64,000 nt of DNA from Cristatella mucedo (taxonomy: Eukaryota; Bryozoa; Phylactolaemata; Cristatellidae), in the NCBI GenBank assembly GCA_009760855.2, contig WPIO01000001.1:8153501-8217500 (forward strand), given 5' to 3'. The translations under genes and the position numbers were made by a program. Every line of letters begins with the position of its first letter. The first letter of the stretch is position 1. Of the stretch, positions 61,691-64,000 are shown one piece after another. The notes beneath the pieces are model-generated. The model did not search any database. It saw only the letters and a list, made by a program, of their open reading frames with translations, and had not been told where the DNA came from.

Positions 61691-62599
61691 TAGTTATAAA
61701 TAAAAGCTCCACATTTTCACTCTTAATTGATTTTTTTTTATTAGTGCCTTGGCTGCTGCCTCACAATCACTCCTCCATGCATGTGTGACATTAAATTTTT
61801 ATAATAACCAGATGCACTGGTTATAGTAAAGCAAGGTTTCTCTTGCTTAATGCCGTGAAATTCCGGCATAAGAATAACCTGCTTTAGTAGTTAAGCAACT
61901 ATCACCGTTTAACATATTCAAGGTTCCAGCTCGACAAGAATTTTGACAAATCTATGAGGAACGGTGTGTGCCGTCGGTCGGCTTCGGCCTCCCGAGAGTC
62001 TGCTGCCCCGTTAAGCACACCTATCACATATGAGCCAGCTATAGCTATAGCTATAGCCTTTATGAATCTCAGTAACCCGGCCATAACAATAGTGCAATAT
62101 TTCTACAGACTAATATTCTTCTTATTACCATACTGGATAGAAACCCAAATGTGCTATCCACGAGGCTTTGCTCTACTTAACTCATTTTAAAAACGTATGG
62201 GAAAATATGCTGCTGTATAAATTTATGGGATGGTGAGGCTTTCAGACCAGAGCAAAACTAGGTTCAATAGATGTTGAACCACCTCCTCGTTTTACCTGAC
62301 TTGAATAGAAAATACATGCGTTCCGTCATGTAGTAAAAGTGTCGAAACAGCCGTAGAGGAGGCTATTTTATAGAACTAATATGTCAACTGGCTAAACCAT
62401 GTTTTCAAGAGTATTAGTCCCACTACTATATTTTGAAATTGGTTTTGGAAATGTCCCCTTTTTTTACAAGGCTTGTCGACTTATCAACATTTGTTGTAGT
62501 CACTGTACATACTTAGATCCACTGGCTCCGCTGGTGACGAAAAACTACTTCCCGATATGCAATTAACATCAACATAAATGCAAAAAGCTGTTACGTTAC

Positions 62600-62878
62600 C
62601 TCGGCATTGTCCAAGATTACGATGCGATCACGCTGAAGTACTGTGTCGAGTCTGTGGGCGATGATTAGGACAGTACAGTCTGCGAAAGCTTCTCTGATTG
62701 TGTCCATCAAAAGTCTATCCGTGGCAGAGTCCATCGCAGCTGTTGCTTCATCCGTCATAAGAATCTTGCTACGTCTCAATAGTGCCCTTGCCATGCAGAC
62801 GAGTTGCCTCTCACCGAGCGAAATATTTGCCGCTCCTTCTAGGATGTGGGTATCAAGTCCTTTGGAGAATCGACCATG
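62600..62878 (-). CDS. ABC transporter subfamily C (MRP5-like), NBD2 internal exon
   Basis: One 279-bp exon with acceptor 'aaatccag|C' at 62879 and donor 'CGAG|gtaacg' at 62599; it ends on a codon boundary. It encodes 93 residues of a nucleotide-binding domain: [12 protein letters not shown], then the ABC signature region [17 protein letters not shown] (a variant of LSGGQ), Walker B plus D-loop [12 protein letters not shown], '[19 protein letters not shown]' with the switch histidine, and [10 protein letters not shown]. The wording ([23 protein letters not shown]) is closest to the second NBD of ABCC5/MRP5 among the ABCC proteins I know. ABCC proteins are plasma- or organelle-membrane exporters of organic anions and nucleotides powered by ATP. 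The Walker A exon must lie upstream, beyond 62880 on the minus strand, and the C-terminal exon downstream; neither was identified. The frame continues a few codons past the donor to a stop, which is intronic. Confidence 0.88.
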
Positions 62879-62889
62879 CTGGATTTAAG

Positions 62890-63835
62890 ATAACAAAATC
62901 TTAGCCATGGAAGCTTTTTTAATCACTTCAAACATGTAGCTTATTAGTTTTCCAGAGCAATTTCTGAACTTCAACGATAGTTTTAACTTTATAGTTTTGC
63001 ATATTTTTTGGCCATTCTTTTTATTTTATTATACACAATTTCTGCCTCAACGCTATGCGGACGGCTGTTTGACTAAAACAGCTGTCATGATTATGTTGGA
63101 CGACTGAAAATATGTTACGAAGATGCTGAGCTGTATAAAACTAAATTTCTTTCTATATACTATAAATATGTTGGAGACGAAACATTTCAGTCAATTAACT
63201 AAAGAATTAAAAATTTTACGATATCAGCAATCAAATGAACTAACAGAACAATGCACGAAAACAGAGCTACTATTGTAATGATTATGGATTATCTTCACTT
63301 CTTGTTATAGAGACAGTCAAGTGAGATATTTTTGTGATTTGTTTGCATACTTACTTGACCAAATTAGGAGCGTAGGCACTGACAGCAGGTTTTTGCAATA
63401 TGTAAGGTTTAAAAGAGGCAGTTTCAAACTATTTAATTCATTCGAGTGCATAATACGATGTCAATCCTATCTGGCATGTACTTGAGCTGGAGGGATGAAG
63501 TTAAATAATCTAATGGCTAGTGAAATAACTATGAAAGTCAGTACACAGCTGGACAGACAGCCCGGGCATGGTGACGAGAAGGCAAATTTTGACACTTACG
63601 ACGTTTACGAACCCAGAAGGAGTTCTACAGTATGATACGAACTAGAATCTTTCTATTCTACACAAGCGAGGATACACGAGCAATGAATTATTCAAGTATT
63701 GACAGGATATCCATAACCACGGACTATATTAACTACAACAAACTGAACAGACAGCTGAAACTGCGACAGAACCGCTGCTAAGTGTCTCAAACGTGCCGAC
63801 TTGAAGAGGCCGAGAGATAAAGTGCTGAAACTTGA
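62890..63835. other. probable intron of the ABCC gene
   Basis: AT-rich sequence upstream of the ABCC exon on its strand. No further ABC motif is visible, so the preceding exon is likely outside the window. Confidence 0.4.
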
Positions 63836-63837
63836 GA

Positions 63838-63886
63838 AGGAGACTGAGAGAGTGAGAGAGATAGAGAGAGAGAGAGAGGGAGAGAT

Positions 63887-63960
<74 letters not shown>

Positions 63961-64000
63961 TCAGAGTGAGAGAGACAGAAAGAGAGACAGAAAGAGAGAC
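63838..64000. repeat. (AG)n-dominated purine array
   Basis: Imperfect AG units with scattered T and C, a pure core at 63893-63943, and 'gagacagaaa' units at the right edge. The array runs off the window. Confidence 0.95.

Noticed and set aside
61902-62190. Opposite frames around 'gctatagctatagctatag' as the last ABCC exon
   Set aside because: The translation lacks the expected end of an ABCC nucleotide-binding domain and has no matching acceptor; the stretch is a short palindromic repeat with chance frames.
62240-62320. Possible C-terminal ABCC exon ending in SFALV-stop on the minus strand
   Set aside because: Only five residues resemble a transporter end and no acceptor fits the required phase.

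Overview
This window is metazoan nuclear DNA: intron-containing genes with GT-AG splice sites, long dinucleotide arrays, CR1/L2-type LINEs, tRNA-derived SINEs and LTR-type repeats. There are no operons and no bacterial-style coding density. The base composition and TE mix suggest an invertebrate, possibly a lophotrochozoan or flatworm, but nothing here fixes the species.

Host genes are few. (1) Two paralogous four-exon genes for small secreted proteins with WAP-type (four-disulfide-core) cysteine patterns lie at 19054-21364 and 52384-54106. I assembled them by comparing the copies: exon lengths are identical (12, 51, 187 and 152 bp) and the first two exons encode a signal peptide. A third copy at 30790-31213 is a dead relic. 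(2) An internal exon of an ABC transporter of subfamily C (MRP5-like, second nucleotide-binding domain) lies on the minus strand at 62600-62878. (3) A candidate orphan exon with good splice sites lies at 38476-38585.

The rest is repeats. LINE family A (endonuclease plus reverse transcriptase; fullest copy 12360-15665) and LINE family B (3' end with an ATT-type tail; copies at 11020, 25735, 34505, 36555 and 50332) account for nearly all protein-like frames in 11-16 kb, 24-26 kb, 34-41 kb, 45-47 kb and 50-52 kb. A tRNA-derived SINE shares its 3' tail with LINE family B. A second tRNA-derived SINE family is also present.

Larger structure: the WAP genes sit inside a roughly 6-kb duplication (16.3-22.2 kb against 48.8-54.9 kb), carrying insertions private to each copy. 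A second old duplication links 6.95-7.47 kb with 23.96-25.17 kb. At 41-46 kb a 4.85-kb LTR-like insertion with a 4-bp target duplication splits a LINE B copy in two. At 47.5-48.6 kb there are three tandem 340-bp units, of which the middle one is a mosaic of its neighbours. Long stretches at 0.5-11 kb, 29-34 kb and 55-62 kb show no convincing genes.
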